Assembly: GCF_000186245.1 (NCBI RefSeq)
Contig: NC_014935.1
Span: 310,001 to 374,000 of the forward strand
DNA: 64,000 nt
Direction of reading: 5' to 3'
From: Nitratifractor salsuginis DSM 16511
GTDB taxonomy: Bacteria; Campylobacterota; Campylobacteria; Campylobacterales; Sulfurovaceae
Shown: one piece after another, positions 12,101-19,648 of the stretch
Numbering within the stretch: the first letter of the stretch is position 1
Layout: each line of letters opens with the position of its first letter
Notes under the pieces: model-generated
The model's database searches: none
What the model saw: the letters and a program-made list of their open reading frames with translations, nothing else
Told to the model about the DNA's origin: nothing
Position numbers and translations under genes: made by a program

Positions 12101-12770
12101 ATATATGGTCGAGTTTGACAGCGATTACTACTACACCACAAAAGGTGCCGGAAGCGCAGACAACGACTCTAACGTTGGCGGACTCAGCAACCGTACTGAA
12201 CCTGTCGAATTGGGTTGGGGTGAGCGGGATATGACAATCGATGCGGGGATCACCCCCACTGCCCATATCGGGGATTACTTTTGGATTGATGAGAATAAAA
12301 ACGGGATCCAGGATCCCGGTGAACCTCCGGTCGCCGGGGGTGTTGTCGAGCTCTATGATGCCGACGGCAATCCCGTCTCCGATGTCCACGGCAACCACAG
12401 TGTCACCACTGACAGTAACGGTAAATACGGCTTCGATGTTGAGCCTGGCCAGACTTATAAGCTGCATTTCATCATCCCAAAGAATTTGCAAGAGGATGGC
12501 TATGTCTTCACCCCATCCAATGCGGGAAGTGATACAGGAGATAGTGATGCCGACGGTAGCGGGTTCACGGTTACGGTCACTCCCCACGCCGGGCAGAACA
12601 TTGTTACCCTTGATGCCGGCATTAACTGTGGTTGTGACCGGAAGCAGGTTTCCAATGACAGCGGTGGCGGATCCGCAATGGGCGTGATCAGTGGATTGTT
12701 GATGATCTTCCTGAGTGCCGGCTTGGGGCTTTGGATGATCCGAAGAGAAGAGAGTGAGGTTCTGGGATGA
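6108..12770 (+). CDS. Giant repeat-containing surface protein (2220 aa) with sorting tail
   Basis: It starts at GTG 6108 with AAGGA 7 bases upstream and has a signal peptide (RRGWMRWLFAMALIVSMGEA). The first ~700 residues are an unrecognised extracellular region with many Asp/Asn residues. DUF11-like domains follow (EVTYTLEMSLTDD, VTVTDVLPKDF), then an SdrD-B domain near residue 1102 (LGDYVWYDKNKDGIQDNDE). Three tandem ~240-residue units begin with SGHVFDDGNGNGN-like motifs, and further SdrD-B domains lie near residues 1940 and 2053. The final ~185 residues are almost identical to the other two giant proteins and carry NCGCDRKQ, DSGGGSAMG, a membrane helix and RREE. It is likely exported and sorted by the exosortase-like protein at 18684. 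No catalytic domain was recognised. Role in adhesion or a cell-surface layer is an inference. Confidence 0.88.
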   Translation: MEKRRGWMRWLFAMALIVSMGEASSVNVTTKYGKTGGIVGPLNTTSDLINGRQVCPADPTPGCDFADDPGFNNNGTVDDPTDDYYTGDLLVRTNDNFQAIAGWTWNGNPGGAEEVATITGTLPVAPDGNKYYEWTEIPGSCNPDHSSISADKQTIVCERKDFDKNDVGTFSEDLIFNVRVLGGTSNGTQPGDIKFKVEAPNAAAKEDTTDGHSLKVTASPRWNLDKAFGAYSIRSGQKVTINGQEETGYIIDYRILIETDEVNGETDNTYSLLGNESLGDDATITFTDDLSEIAPHATLLDCRTTGRAYSDTVRDGYVGSNLPITCIGDGCIRGSQYPERHIPQPKGEQTPTCTQTGSTVDVKIEHVDATLNHYPTKDYYGRDLPVNRAIASILTLSVFVPLDDVKAGDNGTVDCDGYGIGDPNCDDGELHTKNTAKDFDPVTPSGNHNFAGQGESEKDNYRNYTLYYSAGSFDKYYWGEKNSVWNAPAGIAHSREGDGFVGKGYEWSSRLYAANTGGIDQTENSFCDVIDANYMEIIKYSERTNYTDTRYAHEDDLPFIVYASNTDKGDPDNHMYRGGKISDYYDIEYAADYEDPSFLPSNNGDRQDENVDEKIKAECNAPADKWYPTIDEARAAGGAVTKIRWKLKPNMVMVPGQREYWMLLHRVRANRLDNNQPLQNGAMMVNYGTHKFDGNQGTWSTVSYIPHGLDANGQPENFVNGTGDRIFFTGPKVRIKKHENRTSASPGDEVTYTLEMSLTDDVNSNGLTEHVTVTDVLPKDFNYQQGSVSPEEFGEPILGTCADVSDITSASAPCVDGENQVLIWDLGERGVNAPNIPDLNYTVRIGAAANVGNNLNVVKIEAPSDASPVSQRKADIGLSIDIPASINIVKSTEENSDYPSKRERTTDPKDIFFRMDVRNGKSGEITDLDIIDILPFIGDGDDGAIQFNDLALKRKVPTNYHGTLAFHEADFGQHPGSSTECDYNQLDYYYTNADPKTINIAPTVGDANDVNSNSSIWCQGDANGPNGCTIPSTGFTFTDNSEVTAVRVRGPRMEAQAICQFRVHVTVDDNLMGDNYSNSAGASATGITLPVLSNSVAVPIVGSSLGDYVWYDKNKDGIQDNDEHGISGVKVDLLDASGNPVNDPTTGQPYVVTTDANGKYLFTNLSHGNYQVRFEIPSGYKASPANQGDDSENSDGDSNGIAQVSLGVDETNPNVDMGINTPIISGHVFDDGNGNGNVDGTLISQADGTQLYVTLLDENGTVLASAPVANDGAYSFDGDDGVRANSNYSVVLSTAQNTTTSALPANWNNADGEQPNNSGNGTDGTPDGVMSVAVGTSDSVNNDFGINKKPVANDETKPAVLNPGGSTQVAVPALDYSDQEDGTPSTITITTLPDPATGVLYYDGTPVTAGQTINNFDPSKLTVDPTDGDQTVVFKYTVTDAAGVTSDEATVTLPFTGLGLSGHVFDDGNGNGNIDGTPISKPDGIQLYANLVDANGTVLAVQPVAADGTYAFGGTDGVTANTTYGVVLSTTQGTVGQSAPAAALPANWNNADGEQPNNSGNGTDGTPDGVMSVAVGTSDSVNDDFGINKKPVANDTSRPAQLNPGQDTQVQVPELNVTDREDGKPKTITIRDLPSNATLYYNGQPVTAGQVITNYDPSKLTVDPIDGDQTVVFHYTTTDAVGVESDPATVTLSFNGLGLSGTLYDDGNGNTNNKVDGTPISKPDGQPLYVNLIREDGKVIASKLLADDGTYQFLGSDGVTANTEYDIVLSTIKGTPDDPAPAAQLPVNWNNTGEHLNNEGDGNDGNNDGKIHVALGTSGIPKIDFGINKKPVARDRTEAAQPNPSGAKQYPVPALPVSDNEDGTPTTITIKTLPDPATGVFYYDGQPVTAGQVIENFDPDKLTVDPTDGNPVMVFTYTTTDAAGIESDPAKVTMPFLGEMHLGDTVWMDDDGNGIQDLGEAGVSGVEVRLLDENGTVVQTVTTDAEGHYDFTIQIPGKYMVEFDSDYYYTTKGAGSADNDSNVGGLSNRTEPVELGWGERDMTIDAGITPTAHIGDYFWIDENKNGIQDPGEPPVAGGVVELYDADGNPVSDVHGNHSVTTDSNGKYGFDVEPGQTYKLHFIIPKNLQEDGYVFTPSNAGSDTGDSDADGSGFTVTVTPHAGQNIVTLDAGINCGCDRKQVSNDSGGGSAMGVISGLLMIFLSAGLGLWMIRREESEVLG
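9779..11915 (+). repeat. Three tandem ~710-base intragenic units
   Basis: Units begin near 9779, 10487 and 11203, each coding for a Cna-B-like plus Ig/cadherin-like pair of domains. Within them, 10011-10169 and 10733-10891 are identical but for about one base, which suggests recent gene conversion or unequal exchange, while the rest of the units have diverged. Confidence 0.8.
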
Positions 12771-13410
12771 GCTTGCAAGTAATGCCTAAAGGAAAAAAGA
12801 AGATGGATAAGCTGATCAAAGCAGTGACCGCCGCGGTCCTGCTGACGGGCGGGAGCCTTCTTTATGCCGGGAAGAATGTTGCGCCGGCCGTGGCACCAGT
12901 GGCAGCGGTGGAGGAGCCCTGGGGGCTTTATGCCGGGCTGGGGTTGCTGGGGAGTTATTTCGGTCGGGATTGCCCCTGCGGCGGCGGTGTGAGGATCTAT
13001 GACCATACCTACGGAGTGACCGGATTGCTGGGCTATGATTTTAACTCCTTTCTCGGGATACAGGCCCGCCTCTCCTGGGCTCCTTTGGAGAGTGACTTTA
13101 TGAAGATGGGCAATGGAGGGCTCTACCTGCGTCCCCGCTACTCCTTGACCGACCGACTTGATGTCTACGGACTGCTGGGGTACGGCTGGAGCCGTTTGAG
13201 CTGTGACTGCCCGGGCCATCCTCATCATCATCACAATCTGCATGGATTTCAGTGGGGTGTAGGTGGAGAGTATTTCTTCGATAATGAGCGCATCGAGGGC
13301 AAACGTAAAGGGTGGTCAATCTGGACCGACTATGTCAACCTCTTTCACAACAAGACCCGCAACAACTTCACCGACAACACTTGGCAATTGGGTGTCGCCT
13401 ATCACTTCTA
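12216..13410 (+). repeat. Long direct repeat, copy B (sorting tail plus barrel gene)
   Basis: Second copy of the block. It begins one SdrD-B domain later than copies A and C, at a TTGGGGTGAGCGGGATATG stretch, and ends inside the barrel stop codon. Its barrel protein appears identical to copy C and differs from copy A at a few residues. Confidence 0.9.
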
Positions 13411-13411
13411 A
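12803..13411 (+). CDS. Outer-membrane beta-barrel protein, copy B
   Basis: Near-identical paralogue of the barrel gene at 5359. Compared with that copy it reads SLLYAG for SFLYAG, YGVTG for YGLTG and FHNKT for FHDKT. It has the same signal peptide, Cys/His-rich loops and C-terminal Phe. The upstream in-frame ATG at 12767 again overlaps the stop of the giant protein. After its TAA comes a 277-base AT-rich gap that holds no gene I can see but probably the promoter of the third giant protein; a weak GCCCT/AGGGC hairpin lies near 13450. Confidence 0.8.
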   Translation: MDKLIKAVTAAVLLTGGSLLYAGKNVAPAVAPVAAVEEPWGLYAGLGLLGSYFGRDCPCGGGVRIYDHTYGVTGLLGYDFNSFLGIQARLSWAPLESDFMKMGNGGLYLRPRYSLTDRLDVYGLLGYGWSRLSCDCPGHPHHHHNLHGFQWGVGGEYFFDNERIEGKRKGWSIWTDYVNLFHNKTRNNFTDNTWQLGVAYHF

Positions 13412-13688
13412 AATACTGCGATACTGCGGAACTCCCCATCTTTTTGCCGCCCTTCTTGGAGGGCTCTTGGCGATTCGATAAGCTGTTTTAACTCTAGACA
13501 ACCATAATTAACAAACTAGCCAATTCCTTATATTCTTAAGTAATGTATTATAAAATATTTAATAAAATGTGTCATGGTAGTGAAAGAGAGGATTCATTGC
13601 TCTCTTCCCATATCAGATTAGGTCGAGAGGGAAAAGGCGAAGGATCTTTAAAACATTAGGTGTTACAAAGAGGGGGGAGAAAAAAGAT

Positions 13689-16600
13689 ATGTATTTATTA
13701 AAAGGGGCACTATACAGACTTTTTATTTCAGGTGTGATTGTACTGCTTTCAGCGATATCTGCTCAGGCGGATATATCCGGGATCGTTTTCAGAGACTTCA
13801 ATCTCAACGGTGTTAAAGATACGCTGGAGCCGGGGGTCGCCGGATTGACGGTGGCTGCTTATGACGATAGCGGTCAGGCGGTGGATACCGTGATGACAAA
13901 TAGTGATGGAAACTATACCCTTGCGACGGATCCGGGAACCTATCGAGTGGAGGTGAGTGGAGTTCCCGCCTTTCTCAAACCGGGTACATCTCTGAGTGGG
14001 AATACGAGACCCCTGGTTGATAGAGTGACAGACGGTGCAACACACAATGTGGGATTGATCAGCGCGGGGGAGTATTGTCAGAGTAATCCGGATATTCTGG
14101 TGACGCGTTTCACCAAATATAACCGGGACGGAAGCAATGGACAAATTTCCGTTTTCTTGGAGTATGCCTATACGGCGAACACGACAGATGATGATAGTAC
14201 AGACGACCCGAAGGCGGAGTTGGGAACGTACTCGCAGATTGGGTCCATTTATGGATTGGCTCATTTTAAAGAGGCCAACATCACCTATCTGGGCACCTAT
14301 CTCAAACGTCACGCTGACATCGGTCCCTCGGGGATGGGTGCGATTTATAAATATGATCACGCTTCCGGGACCTTCTCAACCCTGATCACTCTTCCTACCT
14401 ATGATCCGCGCAATGGAGCCGGTCAGGGATATGACTGGGATCACGATACCGAGGCTTACCGTTGGGTGGGCAAAACAGGAATCGGAGATATCGAAATTTC
14501 AGAGGATGAACAGCGTCTTTTTGCAGTGGATCTCTACGATCGCAAGCTCTACGTTATCGATCTGAATCAAAGCGGGGATGCCACCGGCCATACAGGATAT
14601 GACATTCCTAACCCTTGTGGCAATGATACTGACTTCCGCCCTATGGCATTGGGATATCGGGATGGAAAACTCTATGTGGGAGTAACCTGTACCGCGGAAT
14701 CGACGGTGGATCCGGATAATCAGGATGACAGTACCAACGGCCCGCGTAAAGGAGATCGCAACGCACTCTCGGCTCATATTTATCGATTTGATCCTGACAG
14801 TACCAGCTTTGAGCCCAATGCAGTTCTGGATATTAATCTCACCTATGATCGAGGCTGTATTCATAGTAGCGATGTTAGCAATCAAGACCCTTCTACCTGT
14901 ACCTATCAGGACTGGGATGATCAAACGCAACCCTACCGTGCCAATTGGAATCCTTGGCAAATGGATTATGACATTGTCTTCAATGACAAGAAACCGGGAG
15001 ATATCGGGAACCAGGATAACTGGATCGAATATATGCAACCCTTGCTCTCTGATATTGTATTTGACAACGACGGATCTATGATCATCCAGATACGGGATGT
15101 CAACGGAGATCGCGGCGGATACAAGAACTATTCTCCCAATCCCAATGATACCACCCGTCAAAATATGAATGGCGAGGGGGACATTCTCCGAGCTTGCGGA
15201 AATCCGCAAAGCGGATGGACTCTGGAAAACAACGGTGAGTGCGGCGGTGTGCAGACGAATGGGGCGAATAACCATGAGGGGCCCGGCGGAGGCGAGTACT
15301 ACTGGAACGATCAGGGGCCGGGAGGGACGAATCACAGTACCGCCGGCAGCGCTTATCAGGGAGATGCAGGCCACAGCGATACTTCTATGGGGGGATTGCT
15401 TGTGGTCCCGGGATATCCGGATGTAGTGACGGGGTTGATGGATGTTACCGATTATCTGAATAATGGCTTAGGTTGGCTGCGCAACGATACAGGTGAGTTG
15501 GCAAAAGACGGGTCGGGGAATCCCAAGCGCCTTCTTGTCTCTGAAGACGATCAAGATAAATTCTATGGGAAAGGGAGCGGAATCGGAGACCTGGAAGCGC
15601 TTTGCGATCCTGCTCCCATCGAGATCGGAAACTATGTTTGGGAAGATAGCGACGGGGACGGGATTCAGGATCCCGGTGAGAGCCCCATCGCCAATGTCAC
15701 TGTGAAACTCTATGATGCTAATGGGCAAGAAATCGGCTCCACGACGACCGATAGCAATGGAGAGTATTACTTTGGAGGAGCCTCCAATGCCAGAGGTGTG
15801 GCCCTCGCTCCCCATACCCACTACCAAATCCGCATCGCACTTAATGATCAGCATCTCAATGGAAGAGTCCCGACAACCAGGGATGCTAATCCCTCAGCAC
15901 CTGACTCCGATGATCAGCATGACAGCGATGGAGACAACGGCACCCTTAACCCCGGATTCTCCACCATAGATTACACCACAGGGGGAGCAGGTAAGAACGA
16001 CCACACCCTTGATTTTGGCTTTGTTCCACCTTCTTCTCTCGGTGACTACGTCTGGGTTGACAGTAACCGTGACGGTATTCAAAATGATGGTGCCAATGCC
16101 GGGATCCAGGGTGTGACGGTCCACCTTTATAAGGATGGACAAGACACCGGCCGGACTGCCACCACCGACGGTAACGGTAAGTACCTCTTCGATAATCTGG
16201 TGCCGGGCAGCTACCACGTGAAGTTTGATGTGCCTAACGGCTATGTGGTTTCGCCCAAGGATCAGGGTAACGATGAGACAAAAGACTCCGATGCCGATCC
16301 GGCCACCGGTGCTACGGTCGATACGGACCTGAGCGCGGGCGAGAACGATCTGACCTGGGATATGGGAATTTACCCTGTCGCCGATGTGAGCCTGAGTAAA
16401 GATGTCAACCAGAGCACCGCCTATGAGGGGAATCGGGTGACCTTTACCATCACCGTGCATAACGACGGTCCGAGCGTGGCACATAACGTGACCGTCACCG
16501 ACGCCGTTCCCGACGGATACGAAAATGTAGGCGATGCGACGAACGGTGCGAGTGTCAGCGGCAGTACCGTAAGCTTCACCGTTGCGAGCCTGGCCGTCGG

Positions 16601-17585
16601 CGCCGATGCAAGCTTTAGCTTCCAGGCTGACTACAAAGAGAGCGGGGAGCATACCAACTGGGCCGAGGTGACGGCGATGGATGAGGCCGATGTCGATTCC
16701 GATCCGGCCAGTGACCATACCCAGGATGACTTGAATGACGGACAGCCCGATGACGATGAGAGCAATGCAACGGTCAGCACCGGCGAGAAAGCGACCCTAG
16801 GTGACTACGTCTGGGTTGACAGTAACCGTGACGGTATTCAAAATGATGGTGCCAATGCCGGGATCCAGGGTGTGACGGTCCACCTTTATAAGGATGGACA
16901 AGACACCGGCCGGACTGCCACCACCGACAGTAACGGTAAGTACCTCTTCGATAATCTGGTGCCGGGCAGCTACCACGTGAAGTTTGATGTGCCTAACGGC
17001 TATGTGGTTTCGCCCAAGGATCAGGGTAACGATGAGACAAAAGACTCCGATGCCGATCCGGCCACCGGTGCTACGGTCGATACGGACCTGAGCGCGGGCG
17101 AGAACGATCTGACCTGGGATATGGGAATTTACCCTGTCGCCTCCCAGACAGCTTCCATCGGCGATTATGTTTGGATGGATGACAATATGAATGGCTTACA
17201 GGATGATAATCACCCGATGAGTGGAGTGCATGTGGTGCTCCATCGAGCTGACGGCAGTGTTGTAGCTGAAACAGATACTAATAGCAGCGGCCAATATTAC
17301 TTTGGTAACCTGGAAGCGGGAGACTATTACGTCAGCTTCGACGATCAGTACTACTACACCGACCCGAATGTCGGGAGTGATGATACGATCGACAGTGATG
17401 TCAACCGCAGCACTTTCCGGACGGAGACGACCCATCTTGACTGGGGTGAGCGGGATATGACAATCGATGCGGGGATCACCCCCACTGCCCATATCGGGGA
17501 TTACTTTTGGATTGATGAGAATAAAAACGGGATCCAGGATCCCGGTGAACCTCCGGTCGCCGGGGGTGGTTGTCGAGCTCTATGA
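13689..17585 (+). CDS. Third giant SdrD-B surface protein, truncated by a frameshift
   Basis: It starts at ATG 13689 with GGGGAGA 8 bases upstream. A signal peptide (LFISGVIVLLSAISAQA) is followed by an SdrD-B domain (SGIVFRDFNLNGVKDTLEP) and a propeller-like region to about residue 640, homologous to the N-terminus of the first giant protein. SdrD-B domains follow near residues 646, 779, 1038 and 1155. A DUF11 domain (VTFTITVHNDGPS) sits at about 900-1030, between two nearly identical SdrD-B copies. A single extra G at 17568-17569, relative to the two sister copies, shifts the frame and ends the protein at GGGCRAL. The product lacks the last domain, the Cys pair and the sorting tail, so if made it may be released rather than sorted. 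A sequencing error or a slippage-controlled site cannot be excluded. Confidence 0.85.
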   Translation: MYLLKGALYRLFISGVIVLLSAISAQADISGIVFRDFNLNGVKDTLEPGVAGLTVAAYDDSGQAVDTVMTNSDGNYTLATDPGTYRVEVSGVPAFLKPGTSLSGNTRPLVDRVTDGATHNVGLISAGEYCQSNPDILVTRFTKYNRDGSNGQISVFLEYAYTANTTDDDSTDDPKAELGTYSQIGSIYGLAHFKEANITYLGTYLKRHADIGPSGMGAIYKYDHASGTFSTLITLPTYDPRNGAGQGYDWDHDTEAYRWVGKTGIGDIEISEDEQRLFAVDLYDRKLYVIDLNQSGDATGHTGYDIPNPCGNDTDFRPMALGYRDGKLYVGVTCTAESTVDPDNQDDSTNGPRKGDRNALSAHIYRFDPDSTSFEPNAVLDINLTYDRGCIHSSDVSNQDPSTCTYQDWDDQTQPYRANWNPWQMDYDIVFNDKKPGDIGNQDNWIEYMQPLLSDIVFDNDGSMIIQIRDVNGDRGGYKNYSPNPNDTTRQNMNGEGDILRACGNPQSGWTLENNGECGGVQTNGANNHEGPGGGEYYWNDQGPGGTNHSTAGSAYQGDAGHSDTSMGGLLVVPGYPDVVTGLMDVTDYLNNGLGWLRNDTGELAKDGSGNPKRLLVSEDDQDKFYGKGSGIGDLEALCDPAPIEIGNYVWEDSDGDGIQDPGESPIANVTVKLYDANGQEIGSTTTDSNGEYYFGGASNARGVALAPHTHYQIRIALNDQHLNGRVPTTRDANPSAPDSDDQHDSDGDNGTLNPGFSTIDYTTGGAGKNDHTLDFGFVPPSSLGDYVWVDSNRDGIQNDGANAGIQGVTVHLYKDGQDTGRTATTDGNGKYLFDNLVPGSYHVKFDVPNGYVVSPKDQGNDETKDSDADPATGATVDTDLSAGENDLTWDMGIYPVADVSLSKDVNQSTAYEGNRVTFTITVHNDGPSVAHNVTVTDAVPDGYENVGDATNGASVSGSTVSFTVASLAVGADASFSFQADYKESGEHTNWAEVTAMDEADVDSDPASDHTQDDLNDGQPDDDESNATVSTGEKATLGDYVWVDSNRDGIQNDGANAGIQGVTVHLYKDGQDTGRTATTDSNGKYLFDNLVPGSYHVKFDVPNGYVVSPKDQGNDETKDSDADPATGATVDTDLSAGENDLTWDMGIYPVASQTASIGDYVWMDDNMNGLQDDNHPMSGVHVVLHRADGSVVAETDTNSSGQYYFGNLEAGDYYVSFDDQYYYTDPNVGSDDTIDSDVNRSTFRTETTHLDWGERDMTIDAGITPTAHIGDYFWIDENKNGIQDPGEPPVAGGGCRAL
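16042..16382 (+). repeat. SdrD-B domain direct repeat, first copy
   Basis: A 341-base segment coding for one complete SdrD-B domain, repeated at 16801-17141 with about one mismatch (GACGGTAAC versus GACAGTAAC). The DUF11 domain lies between the copies. Confidence 0.9.
16801..17141 (+). repeat. SdrD-B domain direct repeat, second copy
   Basis: Partner of 16042-16382 at an offset of 759 bases. Recombination between the two would delete the DUF11 domain in frame, since 759 is divisible by three. Confidence 0.9.
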
Positions 17586-18637
17586 TGCCGACGGCAATCC
17601 CGTCTCCGATGTCCACGGCAACCACAGTGTCACCACTGACAGTAACGGTAAATACGGCTTCGATGTTGAGCCTGGCCAGACTTATAAGCTGCATTTCATC
17701 ATCCCAAAGAATTTGCAAGAGGATGGCTATGTCTTCACCCCATCCAATGCGGGAAGTGATACAGGAGATAGTGATGCCGACGGTAGCGGGTTCACGGTTA
17801 CGGTCACTCCCCACGCCGGGCAGAACATTGTTACCCTTGATGCCGGCATTAACTGTGGTTGTGACCGGAAGCAGGTTTCCAATGACAGCGGTGGCGGATC
17901 CGCAATGGGCGTGATCAGTGGATTGTTGATGATCTTCCTGAGTGCCGGCTTGGGGCTTTGGATGATCCGAAGAGAAGAGAGTGAGGTTCTGGGATGAGCT
18001 TGCAAGTAATGCCTAAAGGAAAAAAGAAGATGGATAAGCTGATCAAAGCAGTGACCGCCGCGGTCCTGCTGACGGGCGGGAGCCTTCTTTATGCCGGGAA
18101 GAATGTTGCGCCGGCCGTGGCACCAGTGGCAGCGGTGGAGGAGCCCTGGGGGCTTTATGCCGGGCTGGGGTTGCTGGGGAGTTATTTCGGTCGGGATTGC
18201 CCCTGCGGCGGCGGTGTGAGGATCTATGACCATACCTACGGAGTGACCGGATTGCTGGGCTATGATTTTAACTCCTTTCTCGGGATACAGGCCCGCCTCT
18301 CCTGGGCTCCTTTGGAGAGTGACTTTATGAAGATGGGCAATGGAGGGCTCTACCTGCGTCCCCGCTACTCCTTGACCGACCGACTTGATGTCTACGGACT
18401 GCTGGGGTACGGCTGGAGCCGTTTGAGCTGTGACTGCCCGGGCCATCCTCATCATCATCACAATCTGCACGGATTTCAATGGGGTGTAGGTGGAGAGTAT
18501 TTCTTCGATAATGAGCGCATCGAGGGCAAACGTAAAGGGTGGTCAATCTGGACCGACTATGTCAACCTCTTTCACAACAAGACCCGCAACAACTTCACCG
18601 ACAACACTTGGCAATTGGGTGTCGCCTATCACTTCTG
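17172..18637 (+). repeat. Long direct repeat, copy C (sorting module plus barrel gene)
   Basis: Third copy of the block. It is identical or nearly so to copy A over two SdrD-B domains, the sorting tail and the barrel gene, apart from the single-base insertion at 17568-17569. Confidence 0.9.
17570..17997 (+). pseudogene. Out-of-frame sorting module of the third giant protein
   Basis: Downstream of the extra G, the reading frame shared with the other two giant proteins continues in +1 to the normal stop at 17995-17997. It encodes the rest of the last SdrD-B domain, NCGCDRKQ, DSGGGSAMG, the membrane helix and RREESEVLG. There is no signal peptide, so independent translation would not give an exported protein. 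Its stop still overlaps the ATG frame leading to the barrel gene. Confidence 0.75.
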
Positions 18638-18638
18638 A
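18030..18638 (+). CDS. Outer-membrane beta-barrel protein, copy C
   Basis: The protein appears identical to copy B (202 residues from the preferred start; 214 from the ATG at 17994). Signal peptide, RDCPCGGG and CDCPGHPHHHH segments and terminal Phe are all present. The exosortase gene follows after 45 bases, so all may be on one transcript. Confidence 0.8.
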   Translation: MDKLIKAVTAAVLLTGGSLLYAGKNVAPAVAPVAAVEEPWGLYAGLGLLGSYFGRDCPCGGGVRIYDHTYGVTGLLGYDFNSFLGIQARLSWAPLESDFMKMGNGGLYLRPRYSLTDRLDVYGLLGYGWSRLSCDCPGHPHHHHNLHGFQWGVGGEYFFDNERIEGKRKGWSIWTDYVNLFHNKTRNNFTDNTWQLGVAYHF

Positions 18639-18683
18639 TGCCGGGAAAAATCGTGAACCACTCGGATCGTTAAAGAGTTTTCA

Positions 18684-19172
18684 ATGACCCAAAGTCAGCG
18701 TTTTTTGCTGCACTACCTTTCCTGGGTAGCGGTTCTTTTCCTTCTCTTCTATCTCGATACCAATTCCCTTTCCCACTGGATCAATGAAACCCAACGACAA
18801 TGGCTTCTCGATGCCCTGCGCTTCTTTTTGGGAGAGGATCGGGTACGAGGGCTAGACATCCTGGCTCATCCCCATTTTCGCATCATCATCACCCGGGCTT
18901 GCAACGGGCTCATTCCTTATTACCTCTATCTGGCGGCTATCCTGGCTTACCCCCGTTCCTGGAAAGCGCGTTTGACCTGGGCTGTGTTGGGCTACGGGGT
19001 GATCAGTGCGGTGAATCTGCTCCGCCTCCTGATGGTAACGGCCTTGGTTGCAAAAAATCCTTCCAACTTCCATTGGGCCCATGACTTGCTGGGGAATGCG
19101 CTTTTGATGGTGACGGGGCTCGGGCTCTTCTACGGCTTTTTGCGCAGGAGCCGGCCGACACGCTCAATCTGA
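18684..19172 (+). CDS. Exosortase/archaeosortase-family membrane transpeptidase
   Basis: A 162-residue membrane protein with several helices and the three conserved exosortase positions: Cys73 in RACNGLIPYY, Arg114 in AVNLLRLL, and His130/His133 in HWAHDLLG. Exosortases are thought to cleave and transfer proteins carrying a C-terminal motif-helix-basic tail. Here the three giant proteins directly upstream carry such a tail, so they are the obvious substrates. The length fits the short single-domain exosortases. AAAGAG at 18673-18678 could be the ribosome site. The recognised tail (DSGGGSAMG) is not the PEP motif, so the named subfamily cannot be assigned from sequence reading alone. Confidence 0.82.
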   Translation: MTQSQRFLLHYLSWVAVLFLLFYLDTNSLSHWINETQRQWLLDALRFFLGEDRVRGLDILAHPHFRIIITRACNGLIPYYLYLAAILAYPRSWKARLTWAVLGYGVISAVNLLRLLMVTALVAKNPSNFHWAHDLLGNALLMVTGLGLFYGFLRRSRPTRSI

Positions 19173-19178
19173 TATAAT
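19173..19178 (+). promoter_or_regulatory. Candidate -10 box for the HIT gene
   Basis: TATAAT 28 bases before the start, with no recognisable -35, as is usual in Campylobacterota. GAGGAG (19194-19199) is the ribosome site. Confidence 0.5.
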
Positions 19179-19205
19179 TCTTCAAACCTGATCGAGGAGC
19201 GTAAG

Positions 19206-19559
19206 ATGTGTGTTTTTTGTAAAATCGTGGCGGGAGAGATCCCCTGTAACAAAGTTCACGAGAATGAAGAGTTCCTGGCCTTTCATGATCTCTATCCCAA
19301 AGCGCCGATTCACGTCCTGGCCATTCCCAAAAAACATGTCTGCTGTTTCCAGGAGGTCGATGGGGAGACCATGGCCAAGATGACCCCCTTCATCCAGGAA
19401 GTTACCCGCAAACTAGGGATCGATGAGACCGGCTACCGGCTTATCGTCAACAACGGAGAGGATGGAGGGCAGGAGATCCACCATCTGCATGTGCATATCC
19501 TGGGCGGCGGCAAACTGCGTTGGGATCATCAGCACGAGGATGCCCGGAAAAACCTCTAA
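19206..19559 (+). CDS. HIT family (histidine triad) nucleotide hydrolase
   Basis: A 117-residue protein of the HINT/HIT family, soluble nucleoside phosphoramidases or AMP-lysine hydrolases. The active-site triad is visible as His93, His95 and His97 in HHLHVHIL, with the conserved N-terminal [12 protein letters not shown] and a downstream LGGGKLRW. Length is typical. It has its own -10 box and is followed by pheS 89 bases later, an arrangement often seen in Campylobacterota. Confidence 0.93.
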   Translation: MCVFCKIVAGEIPCNKVHENEEFLAFHDLYPKAPIHVLAIPKKHVCCFQEVDGETMAKMTPFIQEVTRKLGIDETGYRLIVNNGEDGGQEIHHLHVHILGGGKLRWDHQHEDARKNL

Positions 19560-19610
19560 TCCCGCCTCCGTCACGACGAGCGGCCCGGCGGTCTCTTAAG
19601 CCGCTTTCGA

Positions 19611-19616
19611 TAAAAT
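19611..19616 (+). promoter_or_regulatory. Candidate -10 box for pheST
   Basis: TAAAAT preceded by CGA, 32 bases before the TTG start of pheS. Weak on its own; no -35 is seen. Confidence 0.35.
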
Positions 19617-19648
19617 CCAGACATTTTAGTCCCAAAGAAGGAACCCAA

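Noticed and set aside
4502-18637. Composite transposon explanation for the triple repeat
   Set aside because: No transposase, terminal inverted repeats or target duplications were seen at the block edges; they coincide with coding landmarks instead.
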